Below are positions 53,759 to 63,787 of a stretch of DNA of 64,000 bases, in pieces. Within the stretch, counting starts at the first letter, position 1, and each line of letters opens with the position of its first letter. The notes under the pieces were generated by a model. That model did not search any database, was not told the DNA's origin, and was given only the letters and a program-made list of their open reading frames with translations. The DNA is taken from positions 2,418,001 to 2,482,000 of the forward strand of contig OY755181.1 in assembly GCA_963576735.1 (NCBI GenBank), read 5' to 3'. The DNA is from Bedellia somnulentella (Eukaryota; Arthropoda; Insecta; Lepidoptera; Bedelliidae). Both the position numbers and the translations under genes were made by a program.

Positions 53759-54952
53759 TTAGTTCCCATTGGGGTAGGCAGAGACTATCGATCGCCACTT
53801 TGTACGATCCTGGCAAACCTCTCTGGCTTCGTTTACATCCATCAATCTTTTCATACATGCTCTTTTATTCTTCATACTGCGGACACCTGCTTTTTTGAGC
53901 ACATTTTCTATTTGATCCAAATGTGTCCTCCGAGGTCGTCCTCTACTAACATTACCTTCCACATTGGCTCTATATATCTCTTTCACCAATTAACTGTCAT
54001 CCATCCTCTCAATGTGCCCAAACCATCTCAACATTCCTTTGTCTATCTTTCTTACAATATCATCTTTTACACCACACCTTTCACGAATCACATCATTCCT
54101 CACACGATCACATAACCTTACATTACACACTTTTCTGAGGGATCTCATTTCTACTGCATTCACTCTACTTTCATGCTTCTTCTGCCACACCCAACATTCA
54201 CTGCCATACATAAGCGTAGGAACGAGGACAGCATCATGCACAGCCATTCGTGCCTTTTCAGACACCGAATGACTAGACATTAGACTATCCAGTGCTCCAT
54301 TTACCGCATTACCCTTTTTCACTCTTCTCTCGATATCTTCATCACACTTTCCATCCCTAGTAAACAAACTTCCCAAATATACAAACTCTTTCACTTGTTC
54401 CACTTTCTTACCATTAATCTCAATCACGCATTCGGTCATATTCACCTCTCTCTCAAAAACCATAGTTTTTGTTTTATCCACATTCACCCTCATTCCCTTT
54501 TTTTCAAAAGACGCACATGCAATATTCATCATCTCTTGCAGCTCTTCCACCAATGATGCAAGTAGCACTTGATCGTCGGCATATAAGAGGCATTTAATGA
54601 TGAATCCACCCATTCTCAATCCATAATCACTTTCACGCAACTCTGTTAAACAGTCATCCATGAACAAATTGAAGAGCCACGGGGAAGCTACACAACCCTG
54701 TCGGACACCCCTAGAGATTCCGAACCAGTCAGTGTTTTCCCCGTTTACTCTCACACATGCACTGGACTCATAGAGTGATACCAGTGCACGTATAAGTCGA
54801 CTCCCCAAACCGAACTTGGATAACACCTCCCATAAACACTTTCTTACCACCCTATCATACGCTTTCTCTAAATCAATGAAGGAGCAATACACCTTTCGGT
54901 TCTTAGCTAAGAACTTTTCGGTGATGCTCCTTAAAGAGAAGATTTGGTCCAT
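53759..54952 (-). pseudogene. RTE LINE reverse transcriptase, C-terminal portion
   Basis: From 54,952: FIDLEKAYD (D27) and YADD (126-127), the catalytic Asp residues, then the thumb region and the FVYLGSLF segment. A TAA at 53,990-53,992 interrupts the frame. It continues in the same frame to 53,759 with a conserved SRGRPRRTHLDQIE tail. The fragment at 61,298-61,515 has a sense codon at the corresponding position, so the stop is a lesion of this copy. Confidence 0.88.
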
Positions 54953-54957
54953 ACATC

Positions 54958-55293
54958 TGTGGAGGAAAAGGGAAGATCTTCCGCCAGGCGGTGGTATGCC
55001 TGGGGACCGCGGTCCAACTGTATTAAGTTGGAACTTGTATATATAGTAAATGATTTAGAAACTTCGATTGCGCGATGTACGATTTGTATGGCTAGTCTTG
55101 ATGACGCGTGTGACGTATATTACTTGGTTTCGTGTTGCTGTGGAATGTGATTCTTCTTGCACTGTCAGCGTTTCTATGTAGTGCGCGTCATTGTGTACTG
55201 ACAGCGCGTCGCTACATTACTCCCCCTCCAACAGGAAATTCTTGACTCCATATCTTCGTGCCAGTGTGTGTATGCTCGACGGCCGTGTGTGCC
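54958..55293 (-). mobile_element. LTR-retrotransposon 3' terminus or solo LTR inside the LINE
   Basis: It separates the LINE finger region from the palm. On the minus strand a purine tract (GGAGGGGGAGTAA) precedes a TGTAGCGACG...CCTCCACA block of about 259 bp (54,958-55,216) with LTR-like TG...CA ends. No target duplication was found, so it may have been carried in by recombination. Confidence 0.5.
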
Positions 55294-57193
55294 GGAACCT
55301 ATTCCCTTTCTAAATCCTGCTTGCCCATCCCAAATTTTATCATCCGTTTCATTCATCACTCTTTCAATCAAAACCTTTGCATACAATTTACCGACAATGC
55401 TGAGTAGGCTAATTCCACGGTAGTTTCTAGCCTCCTGGTGTGACCCCTTTCCTTTATATAAAGGCACAATTACCGCTTTGCACCAGTCTTGTGGCACTTT
55501 GCCACTCGACCAGCATTTTTGGAGAAGGAAGTACAACCAGGAAGACACCACCCCTTTACCAGCCCTCAGCATTTCAGTGTTTATCCTGTCATACCCTGCC
55601 GCTTTCCCTAGTTTCATACTTTTCATTGCTTTCATTATTTCTTCCATACTGATCTCACTGTCACTAAAGTCACCCATAACGTCGTTCCAATCAACATTAC
55701 TGCTAATTGGCGAAAAAATGGATGAATCCTCTTTTTCAAAGAGTCCCTCAAAATAGTTCTTCCATACTCGTCTTATGCTACTTTCATCCGTCGCCAATTC
55801 ACCCTGTTCATCTCTCACAACATTCACTCTCGTGTTTTGGGAAACTCCCTTTTCTTTCCGGATATATTTCCAGAACAACTTTTGGTTATTCCGGAAAATA
55901 TCAGAGAGTTTCCTCTCACACCATTCTATCAGATCACGCTTTTTCTTTTCTATTTTCATCTTAACTTCATTCTTAACTCTCTTATATTCATCTTCACTAT
56001 TCTTCACTACATCATCTGTTACTCTCGCATCCATTCGTTTACTAGCTTTAATCGCTAGTAAATCTAACCAAGCTTTCTTCTTATCTCCAACTGCCTCTTT
56101 CACATCTTTATCCCACCAACTTGTTGGTGGTCTATTTGTCCTTTTACTCAATCCACATACTTCCGTCGCACATTCAACCATTGACGATTTGAGCACATCC
56201 CATACTTCTTCTATTTCCAATTCATCCTTCATCTCCACGCAACTTAGCCTGTCGTCCAATTTCTTCATATATTCATCTCTAATATTTTCATCCTCTTCCA
56301 ATTTCTCCACTTTTAGTCTCGCAAATTCAGTTGTCGACACTTTGGCCCTGTGACGCCAACGCGTGCACAGCCCCCTTAATCGTGATATCACGAGAAAGTG
56401 GTCCGTGCCAACGTTAATGCCCCTATGGACTCTGGTGTCAACAACCTTTGCTCTTAGCCTTTCATCCACTATCACAAAATCTATCATACTTCTCTCGCTT
56501 CCTCTCTGTCTAGTATTCATATGGATATCTTTGTGTTCAAACAACGTGTTCGTAACACAAAGATTCCTCTCCAAACATACATCAATCACTTTCTCACCAT
56601 TCTCGTTCACTCTTTTATCACCAAACTTTCCTAAAACTCTTTCACAGCCGTTGCGTGACACACCAACCCAACCATTAAAATCTCCTAACATAACAATTTT
56701 CTCATTTTCATCACACCCATTCGCAACATCGTCTAACAGATTCCAAAACTCCTCCCTCTCGGATAGTGATCTGGACATGTCCGGAGCATACATGCAAATT
56801 ATGCGCATCCGGACAAGCCCTACCTTCACCTTTATCCATAGGAGCCTTGGACTCACACACGCATAATCTTTCATGCACTTAGCCATCCTTTCAGATATCA
56901 GAAGTCCCACGCCTTGGCAAGCTCTGTCACTCTCGGCAACTCCCGACCAGATAGCTGTAAATGGGCCAAGTTGTGAAACCTCTTTTTCCTTGCGCTTCGT
57001 TTCATTTACACACAGAAAATCTAGTTTTCTTTCTTCCATAATCAAACAATAATTTTTCATGCATCCCTCCACACACATTCATCGTACTAAAGCGGGTCTC
57101 TTTAGCCCACTTTTCGCCCCGTGAGGAACCACGGCGTGATGAGTGGCGAGCCACATCGCCGCCACCGCGTTTAATTGTAGTTTCCAAACACAT
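55294..57193 (-). pseudogene. RTE LINE endonuclease and reverse-transcriptase N-terminal portion
   Basis: The main frame runs from the ATG at 57,078. Counting from it, the AP-endonuclease has E26 (CVNET), LGDFNGWVG (D133, N135), IDFVIVD (D200) and TDH (226-228), the CFDP2/BovB-like type of RTE elements. The reverse-transcriptase fingers follow (KAAGYDRINTEML; NYRGISLLS; DGQAGFRKGIG). The first residues (TRFSTMNVCGG) lie in another frame (57,193-57,002), implying a small indel. Beyond 55,294 the open frame reads into the insertion. Confidence 0.88.
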
Positions 57194-57464
57194 TCGGTTC
57201 CCACGTAAAGCAAGGGAAATATACTGTCCGCCTAGCCAGAGCCCCGCTTGACTAGGTAAGGTTATTTAGTACCCGGAGTTCACCAGGCTCCGGGACGGCG
57301 GCACGCTAACGACCAGGCTCACCCCTGGCCACGCATCCCTCGGCATGGCAGACCTTGGATTGGTTTAGGGGCGAAGATGAAAAAGCCCTTTTTCCTTAGT
57401 CGACTTCTACGACACCCACGGGAAGAGATGGGGTAGTGCTATTCTATGCCGACACTACACAGCA
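57194..57464 (-). promoter_or_regulatory. RTE LINE 5' UTR with SINE-B-like start
   Basis: The first ~75 bp on the minus strand (TGCTGTGTAGTGTCGGCATAG, CACTACCCCATCTCTTCCCG, GGGTGTCGTAGAAGTCGAC) closely match the SINE-B 5' end. The rest is a GC-rich leader probably containing the internal promoter. Confidence 0.8.
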
Positions 57465-57774
57465 AAATAACATAGATATAAGAAATTGCTGTGCCCCATC
57501 GGTTGGCATCAAATGAGCAAAACCGTGAATGTATTTATAAATAAGAACTGTTAAATACGCATTGTTGAATGTAATAAATGATTGGGTATTGGGTAGTTGT
57601 ATGCGTTTCTCTTTAATTATGTTCATTGGAAAGTAAAACAGCGTTAAGTGAAGCAAAGCCCTTCCAAAACCTAGCTTCGTAGAAATAAAATAATAACGTT
57701 TTATTGAGAAATTGGTAAGTGAAATTATATCAATAAATTATGAAACTTGAAAATTTGCTCATGGATAAAAAAAG
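57465..57774. other. 0.3-kb stretch without recognisable feature
   Basis: AT-rich. The minus-strand frame at 57,444-57,656 partly overlaps the LINE end and has no motif. Confidence 0.35.
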
Positions 57775-57868
57775 AATCAAAGGTTCGGACAAGGTGGCGA
57801 TCGATAATCTCTGCCTACCCCAATGGGAACTAACGGCGTGATTATATGTATGCATGAATTAAAATTTG
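57775..57868 (+). mobile_element. LINE 3' tail fragment
   Basis: GGTGGCGATCGATAATCTCTG and CCCCAATGGGAACTAACGG to GCGTGATTATATGTATG match the LINE terminus in plus orientation. Confidence 0.8.
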
Positions 57869-57979
57869 TTTACTTTCACGCGTTTATATGTTACATTTTT
57901 AATGTATATGTTCCATGGCGTGGTTCTTCTCTTAGTTCTTCTCAAAGTCTGCCAACCCACCACCAAATCTATGGGGGGC

Positions 57980-58060
57980 TATATCTTTTTAACCGACTTC
58001 AAAAAAAGGAGTGTTCTCAATTCGACCGGTATATATTTTTTTTTTTTTTTTTATGATTGT
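57980..58060 (+). repeat. Dispersed repeat start (AACCGACTTCAAAAAAAGG) and poly-T
   Basis: This motif, with TCTCAATTCGACCGGTATAT and a T-run, is the complement of the GTCGGTTAA segment in the 145-bp array. It is shared with many insect repeats; class unknown. Confidence 0.5.
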
Positions 58061-58502
58061 TCGCCGATTACTTCGCCATTTATGAACCGATTTTGATTAT
58101 TATTTTTTTATTCGAAAGAAGATACTCCCGGATTGGTACCATGATGAGGATATCAGGGTCTGATGATGGGATCCTGGAGAAATCGAGGGGAACCCTGAAA
58201 TTTTATAGGCAAATGTACCGCGTTTTACATATTTTTCTGAACTTATATTGGCATTTGCTTCTGAAAATTATATTGTTATGCTGCTGAGCTGATGATAGAA
58301 GGTGTGGATCCTCAATCACTAGGTATTAGGAAACAGTTCTTTTCACATTCTATATAGATTTATACTCCTCTTCGTAGCTTTTATGAAGAGAAGTACAGGT
58401 TCACTAAACATTTCTTTTGTTATGTTATTGTTACCAAGAAAGTACCATGAGACCAGGATCTGATGATGGCATCCCAGGAAATCGAGGGGACTGTCGAAAC
58501 TC

Positions 58503-58676
58503 ACAATTATGTGACAGTGTATTTGTTCAAAACGCCGATAGGCCTGCCCTGTATAACGTGAGAACACTGCCTAATAAATCGTGGGTACTCTGAACAACAG
58601 GTGACAATGTCACGTGATATTCAGAAGTATTACCACCTCTGCTAACCCCTTCAGGGATATTCGGCGTGAGCGTTTG
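58503..58676 (+). mobile_element. SINE-A fragment, 3' half
   Basis: TTATGTGACAGTGTATTTGTTC through GGGATATTCGGCGTGAGCG. Confidence 0.8.
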
Positions 58677-58879
58677 AGTCTTTCTTGAGATGTAGAATTG
58701 AAGACCATCACCTTTCGAAGGATTTTAAGAACAATGTAAGGTTACATATGTTTGAGCCTATTTAATATCGTACTATAATAGAAATACCGGAAATACGAAG
58801 AATAATACAGTAATTGTCGCTTCCTCATCCGAGAGGCATCTTTGCCAGGTCTACCCATCTCTAAAACTCGTAAAATAAA

Positions 58880-59447
58880 ATAATTTTTAACAAAAAGAAA
58901 ACCGACTTCATAGGAAAACAACCGAAAATAAACAATCTAGTACTAAAAAGTACGAAATAAGCTTTTTAATTGAATATGAGTACTGTGATTGATACCTTAG
59001 CAATTTCTTTATTCCACACGCGTCAGTTCAACCTACCTAAATATTACAATTCTCTTAAATTAATTTTTGAGTCGGTGCCAGACAAACAAAAGTAAATTCA
59101 CCCTGCTATCTATCTCTGATTATTACAATCTAAAAAATATTATATCGTACATAAATCAATTTACCCTACAACTACAAGGTACCCTACATTTTACATGTAT
59201 ATGAAGTGCGAAATACACACTTCTTATTATCAATTATCATCGAGGCTGGCACCGGCTCACAAATTAATTTAGGAGAATTGTAATATTTAGGTAGGTTGAA
59301 CTGACGCGTGTGGAATAAAGAAATTGCTAAGGTATCAATCACAGTACTCATATTCAATTAAAAAACTTATTTCGTACTTTTTAGTACTAGATTGTTTATT
59401 TTCGGTTGTTTTTCTATGAAGTCGGTTTTCTTTTTGTTAAAAATTAT
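58880..59447. mobile_element. 568-bp foldback element (family D2)
   Basis: About 200-bp terminal inverted repeats (58,880-59,081 and 59,247-59,447) start ATAATTTTTAACAAAAAG and contain AACCGACTTCATAGG and TTAGTACTAGATTGTTT. The ~165-bp centre has no frame. It shares the GTCGGTGCCA core with family D1 at 13.1-14.0 kb. Confidence 0.88.
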
Positions 59448-59797
59448 GATACATAAGCTGCGCTGTTGAATTTTAAAGCTCAACCATAAGCTGATGACGT
59501 CATGCAAGTTACCCATAAACAAGTAACCTTTCAATTTGTTATTCTAAATTCAAATTTCCTGCTTCCCGAATATTCTAGTCGGCCATCGCACAAATTACTT
59601 CTGGCATTTACACTTTGAACTGGCTATAAACAGCGATATAATAGTTTCCTGCTACCCTTTGAGCCCCTAGTTAACTGCATAATCAATTAGATGGTGACCG
59701 CTTAACACCGAAAAGCGGAGATATGATAGGGATCATCAATCTGTTTTCCCCCTTTTCGTTTCCGGAATCGATTGGACTTAAGTTGTAAATTTTTAAC
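59448..59797. other. 0.35-kb stretch without recognisable feature
   Basis: No frame, repeat family or RNA gene was recognised. Confidence 0.35.
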
Positions 59798-59806
59798 AGT
59801 AGAGTA

Positions 59807-59946
59807 TTATTTAAATCTTTTTGTTCATGAAAACCTCAGCTGGGGATTATTACTAATAAATAATATGGAGGCGTATACCCGAGGTCGCGGGTTCGAATCC
59901 CGTCTGTGTCGAAATTTTTCTTTCCTTTATTTATTCTTTATTTATT
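59807..59946 (+). mobile_element. Family C insertion, short, type 1
   Basis: AGTAGAGTA flanks both sides (59,798-59,806 and 59,947-59,955). The insert fuses an antisense 3' end directly to the anticodon-to-3' part of the tRNA-like core (GGCGTATACCCGAGGTCG...) and its sense tail. Confidence 0.82.
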
Positions 59947-59955
59947 AGTAGAGTA

Positions 59956-60640
59956 GGTATTACTTTTTCTACTCCCTCTTAAAGTTTCAGGTTTGTACTT
60001 TTTTAAATCGATTAAATAAAAATAAAAATTGCTACAAAAACAAGAAGATAAATAAATCTCGACATTTTTGTTACGTTACATTTATACTCTCATTCATATT
60101 GAAGCTTGCTGTGTACAAAATAACATTACATTTAAGAAAAGGACTAAAACACTTCTACCTACGGGTGTTATGGGAAAGTATGTTATTGAGTTAATTTAAT
60201 AAGACTAGTTTAGATTACTACAATTATACTATTTTAGTATATTATTTTATTATATTACTAGTTCAGACCAGAATTAGATTACTTGCATTAGGTGACACTA
60301 TCTGTAAAAACAGTATTTCATGACATAATAAATAAATATATAAATTTATTATTTTCAGCGCATCACAATACATGTAACTATATGTTGCTTCTTATCTTCA
60401 ATTTAATTGTGATTAAAAATGGTAGTAAAAAGAAATTATTATGATTGTATAACAAAAACCAAATTATCCATCAAAAACCTTATTTTAAGTCCAATTAGTA
60501 TTTTTCGAGTTGAAATAGTTTTTTTGGTAAGCTCAGGTTGTACATTCTCGTGTAACAATAAAATGGTATATAAATATTATCATAAAAAATACCTATTTAA
60601 GTAGTTGAATGGGGAGCCGATATAGCACAAATGATAATTT
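59956..60640. other. 0.7-kb AT-rich stretch
   Basis: No repeat or gene recognised. Short plus-strand frames (for example 60,419-60,604) are AT-driven. Confidence 0.35.
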
Positions 60641-61097
60641 AATGTTTTTTGACATGAATTCCTCATGTGGGGATTATTACTCATAAATAAAAGATGTTAT
60701 TAAAGGAAAGAAAAATTTCGACACTGGCGGGGTTCGAACCCGCGACCTTCGGGTATACGCCCCCGTCGCTCTGCCAACTGAGCTACAGTGTCAGTTGGCA
60801 TCCAGCGCGAAATTTCTCTATCCTTTGTTTCTTTTTTTACACGTTCAAGTAGTGTTTGCGTTTCCTACCTCCGAATTTTTAACTAATTCGGACGGCCACT
60901 TGTCTACCTTTTCAGATAGAATGCAAATGTTGGAAACGCCTAACTATCACATAATTTAATGTTTTTTGACATGAATTCCTCATGTGGGGATTATTACTCA
61001 TAAATAAAAGATGTTATTAAAGGAAAGAAAAATTTCGACACTGGCGGGGTTCGAACCCGCGACCTTCGGGTATACGCCCCCGTCGCTCTGCCAACTG
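60640..61097 (-). mobile_element. Family C tandem copies, type 2, running into an assembly gap
   Basis: One complete antisense unit (60,640-60,956) is followed head-to-tail by a second identical-looking unit that is cut by the N run. The unit length is about 318 bp. The tRNA-like core is GACACTG...CAGTGTC. Confidence 0.88.
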
Positions 61098-61297
61098 NNN
61101 NNNNNNNNNNNNNNNNNNNNNNNNNNNNNNNNNNNNNNNNNNNNNNNNNNNNNNNNNNNNNNNNNNNNNNNNNNNNNNNNNNNNNNNNNNNNNNNNNNNN
61201 NNNNNNNNNNNNNNNNNNNNNNNNNNNNNNNNNNNNNNNNNNNNNNNNNNNNNNNNNNNNNNNNNNNNNNNNNNNNNNNNNNNNNNNNNNNNNNNNN
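61098..61297. other. Assembly gap (200 N)
   Basis: Exactly 200 unknown bases, a conventional gap size. It lies within a tandem repeat, so repeat collapse is a likely reason for the gap. Frames reading across it are meaningless. Confidence 0.95.
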
Positions 61298-61515
61298 CGC
61301 CACTTTGTACGATCCTGGCAAACCTCTCTTGCTTCGTCTACATCCATCAATCTTTTCATACATGCTCTTTTATTCTTCATACTTCGGACGCCTGCCTTTT
61401 TGAGCACACTTTCAATTTGGTCCAAGTGTGTCTTTCGTGGTCGTCCTCTACTAACATTACCTTCCACATTAGCTCTATAGATACCTTTTACCAATTTCCT
61501 ATCATCCATCCTCTC
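61298..61515 (-). mobile_element. RTE LINE 3' portion with intact C-terminal frame
   Basis: The minus strand from 61,509 encodes MDDRKLVKGIYRANVEGN and the SRGRPRKTHLDQIE tail without the stop found at 53,990. Its 3' end disappears into the gap. Confidence 0.85.
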
Positions 61516-61657
61516 GATTTTATTTATATGTGTAACTAGCAGCCCGTCCCGGCTTCGCTCGGGCTTAAATTATCATTAACATTTTGTTTTTTATTTTATT
61601 ACATGTATTATTGTTTTAATATATTTTTTTAAGTTTTAAGCTATGTTATATTTTTTT

Positions 61658-61905
61658 GCTGTGTAGTGTCGGCTTAGAATAGCACTACCCCATTTCTTCC
61701 GGTGGGTGTACGTAAGAGGCGACTAACGGTTTTGGGGCTTTTGAGGGATTTTTGGGCGATGCGGTTGGTGACCCATCACCAACAACCTTTATTTCAGCAT
61801 CTTTTCCCCACACAACTTCCAAAAGTGGCTGAGGAATTTCTGATTCCTTAGCTCTGGCTACCCCTTCTAGGGATTTATAGCCGTGAGTATATGTATGTAT
61901 GTATT
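61658..61905 (+). mobile_element. SINE-B copy in the Helitron, with target duplication
   Basis: TTATATTTTTTT at 61,646-61,657 and 61,906-61,917 flanks a full-length subfamily 2 element. Confidence 0.92.
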
Positions 61906-61982
61906 TTATATTTTTTTGTATTTATATTTAGATATATTTTTTTATTTTTCATAATGAGTAATTACATCAAAAGCCATTCAAT

Positions 61983-62330
61983 TTATAGAGTTAGAGCTTC
62001 CCTGTAAACAATATTTGACGTTGTTGTATTTTGGGTCAGCAAAATAAATTGATGTTCAGGAGCTCCCACCCGTGACAGGCCAACGTACAGTTGACCGTGA
62101 GTAAAACAATTCTTTCGCAGGTCAATCCCTACTAATTTGAAGGTTTGGCCTTGGGACTTATTTATTGTTAAAGCAAAAGATGTTTTAACCGGAAATTGTA
62201 GCCGTTTAAATGGAATTGGCAGATCAGTTGGGATCATCGGTATATGAGCTAATTGACCGGCTGCTGGGCCAGTGATAATAGTCGCTACAATTAAATTTTG
62301 CTTTAACTCTTTGATAAGCAGCCTCCCGTA
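61983..62330 (-). pseudogene. Helitron PIF1-like helicase, C-terminal fragment
   Basis: The minus strand reads LPIPFKRLQFPVKTSFALT, then INKSQGQTF (motif V), and QLYVGLSRVG (motif VI), and ends with NIVYREALTL. The frame is open upstream past 62,237 to about 62,320. Rep, primase-like and upstream helicase motifs are absent, so it is non-functional. Confidence 0.88.
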
Positions 62331-62339
62331 CCCCTTCGT

Positions 62340-62860
62340 GACGCCTGCAACAACTTACTATGCATAGCTAATCGAGCGGAGTTTTATCTATTTTTTTAAT
62401 TCGAGATAACTTTCGAATGGAATGTTCGAATCGAATAATTCAAAAAGTAATATAAGGGTATTGAAGTAGTCTGAAATAATATATACGTTTTTTTATAAGG
62501 ATTAGATAGGTCCATATAAAGAGCCTTTTCTAAAGCAGGATTTTAATTTAATTTTTAAATAATTTTATATTATGACGCTTGTTGTGAGATAACTATAATA
62601 GTTAGAGACATGCTGTCGGGGCATTTTTTTTAGATAATGATGTGTTCTATAAAATTGTAGTACATAATTTTATTCTATTGTCAATAGTTTTCGCAGCGCA
62701 CGCGATAAAGGGATTTTTTTTTGGTATTTCTTTAACACCTTGGGTTACATTTTTGAAGCTTACTTAAGGATTCCTAATTTTTTTGAAAATGAGATATAGC
62801 CTATGTCACTCGGGAATAGTGTAGCATCAAAACAGTGAAAGAATTTTTCAAATGTGTCCA
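62340..62860. other. Helitron interior without coding frames
   Basis: AT-rich. No recognisable helicase or Rep sequence remains between the helicase fragment and the 5' terminus. Confidence 0.5.
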
Positions 62861-62994
62861 GTAGTTTTGGAGCCTATTCAATTCAAACAAACAAACAAAC
62901 AAAAAATCAAACCTTTCCTCTTTATAATATTAGTATAGATATATGGTATTAAATATATCGTTGAGTTAGTATCTCATAATACAAGTCTCACTTA

Positions 62995-63388
62995 ATATAA
63001 TGTTTTTTGACATGAATTCCTCATTCCGCCAGTGTCGAAATTTTTCTTTCCTTTAATAACATCTTTTATTTATGAGTAATAATCCCCACATGAGGAATTC
63101 ATGTCAAAAAACATTATATTATGTGATAGTTAGGCGTTTCCAACATTTGCATTCTATCTGAAAAGGTAGACAAGTGGCCGTCCGAATTAGTTAAAATTCG
63201 GAGGTAGGAAACGCAAACACTACTTGAACGTGTAAAAAAGAAACAAAGGATAGAGAAATTTCGCGCTGGATGCCAACTGACACTGTAGCTCAGTTGGCAG
63301 AGCGACGGGGGCGTATACCCGAAGGTCGCGGGTTCGAACCCCGCCAGTGTCGAAATTTTTCTTTCCTTTAATAACATCTTTTATTTAT
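62995..63388 (+). mobile_element. Family C insertion, type 2, tandem partial plus full unit
   Basis: The 12-bp duplication AAGTCTCACTTA lies at 62,983-62,994 and 63,389-63,400. The empty site is seen at 26,776-26,787. The insert reads: a 30-bp antisense 3' end, a sense 3' end, then a full sense unit with its tRNA-like core at 63,279-63,351. Confidence 0.93.
63279..63351 (+). other. tRNA-like 73-nt cloverleaf inside family C, type 2
   Basis: The acceptor stem GACACTG/CAGTGTC is perfectly paired. The D arm is GCTC...GAGC and the T arm is GCGGG-TTCGAAC-CCCGC. The anticodon arm is weak as in type 1. A-box TAGCTCAGTTGGCAG and B-box GGGTTCGAACCCC match pol III consensus well. Confidence 0.78.
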
Positions 63389-63400
63389 AAGTCTCACTTA

Positions 63401-63787
63401 CTTTAAGGCTAACTTGATCTGTGTATAATATATATGTCCATATATAAAAAATATATTGAATTTTGATGAGAATGCATTTATAAATTAGTTTGAATTCTTG
63501 CATATTACCTATTTATAGAAATATATATTATAAATCTGTATTTATAGTGGTAGTTGCATTTTTCGCGATATTTTACTTCAAAATTAGTTAATAACTCATA
63601 GAAAAAAACTTACACAAGTATCTTTATAATTTGCCATTTGACGACAGACATATTTATGCGTCAAGTTGTAATAAGGTTTCTCTCTTTTATCTCTTTTGTA
63701 AGGCTAGTCTTTCCTAGAGAGTCTGCTATCCAGTAAAAAAGTAGTGTTAGTGAAAACCTGATCTGAAATAACCTCTCTGCCCTACAT
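63401..63787 (+). repeat. Family F block, continuation
   Basis: It aligns with 26,788-27,135 at high similarity, with an extra ~45 bp (AAGGCTAGTCTTTCCTAGAGAG). Confidence 0.85.

Larger units (their letters stand above)
53729..57464 (-). mobile_element. RTE-type LINE, nearly full length, inactivated
   Basis: The 5' end is at 57,464 (TGCTGTGTAGTGTCGGC on the minus strand) and the 3' end at the CATA microsatellite at 53,729. One ORF contains an AP-endonuclease and a reverse transcriptase; the 3' UTR is very short. Both traits fit the RTE clade. It is broken by a frameshift near 57,060, a ~335-bp insertion at 54,958-55,293 and a nonsense codon at 53,990. Without the insertion it is about 3.4 kb, a normal RTE length. 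Confidence 0.88.
61536..62939 (-). mobile_element. Helitron remnant with helicase end
   Basis: On the minus strand it starts TCTATACTAATATTATAAAG (62,939) and ends with the hairpin CCCGAGCGAAGCCGGGACGGG plus CTGCTAG (61,536). It is inserted precisely between A and T. The paralogous block at 26,732/26,733 shows the empty site. Only the C-terminal helicase part remains, and a SINE-B is inserted inside. Confidence 0.92.

Noticed and set aside
54953..55293. Intron inside the LINE polymerase
   Set aside because: No GT lies at the expected donor position on the minus strand, and the inserted block has LTR-like TG...CA ends.
55440..56866. Several plus-strand frames of 70-190 codons
   Set aside because: They lie antisense to the RTE endonuclease/reverse-transcriptase frame, are Ser/Leu/Phe-rich shadows and show no domain.
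61011..61509. Long frames crossing the N run
   Set aside because: The residues inside are unknown bases. Only the LINE tail part beyond 61,298 is real.
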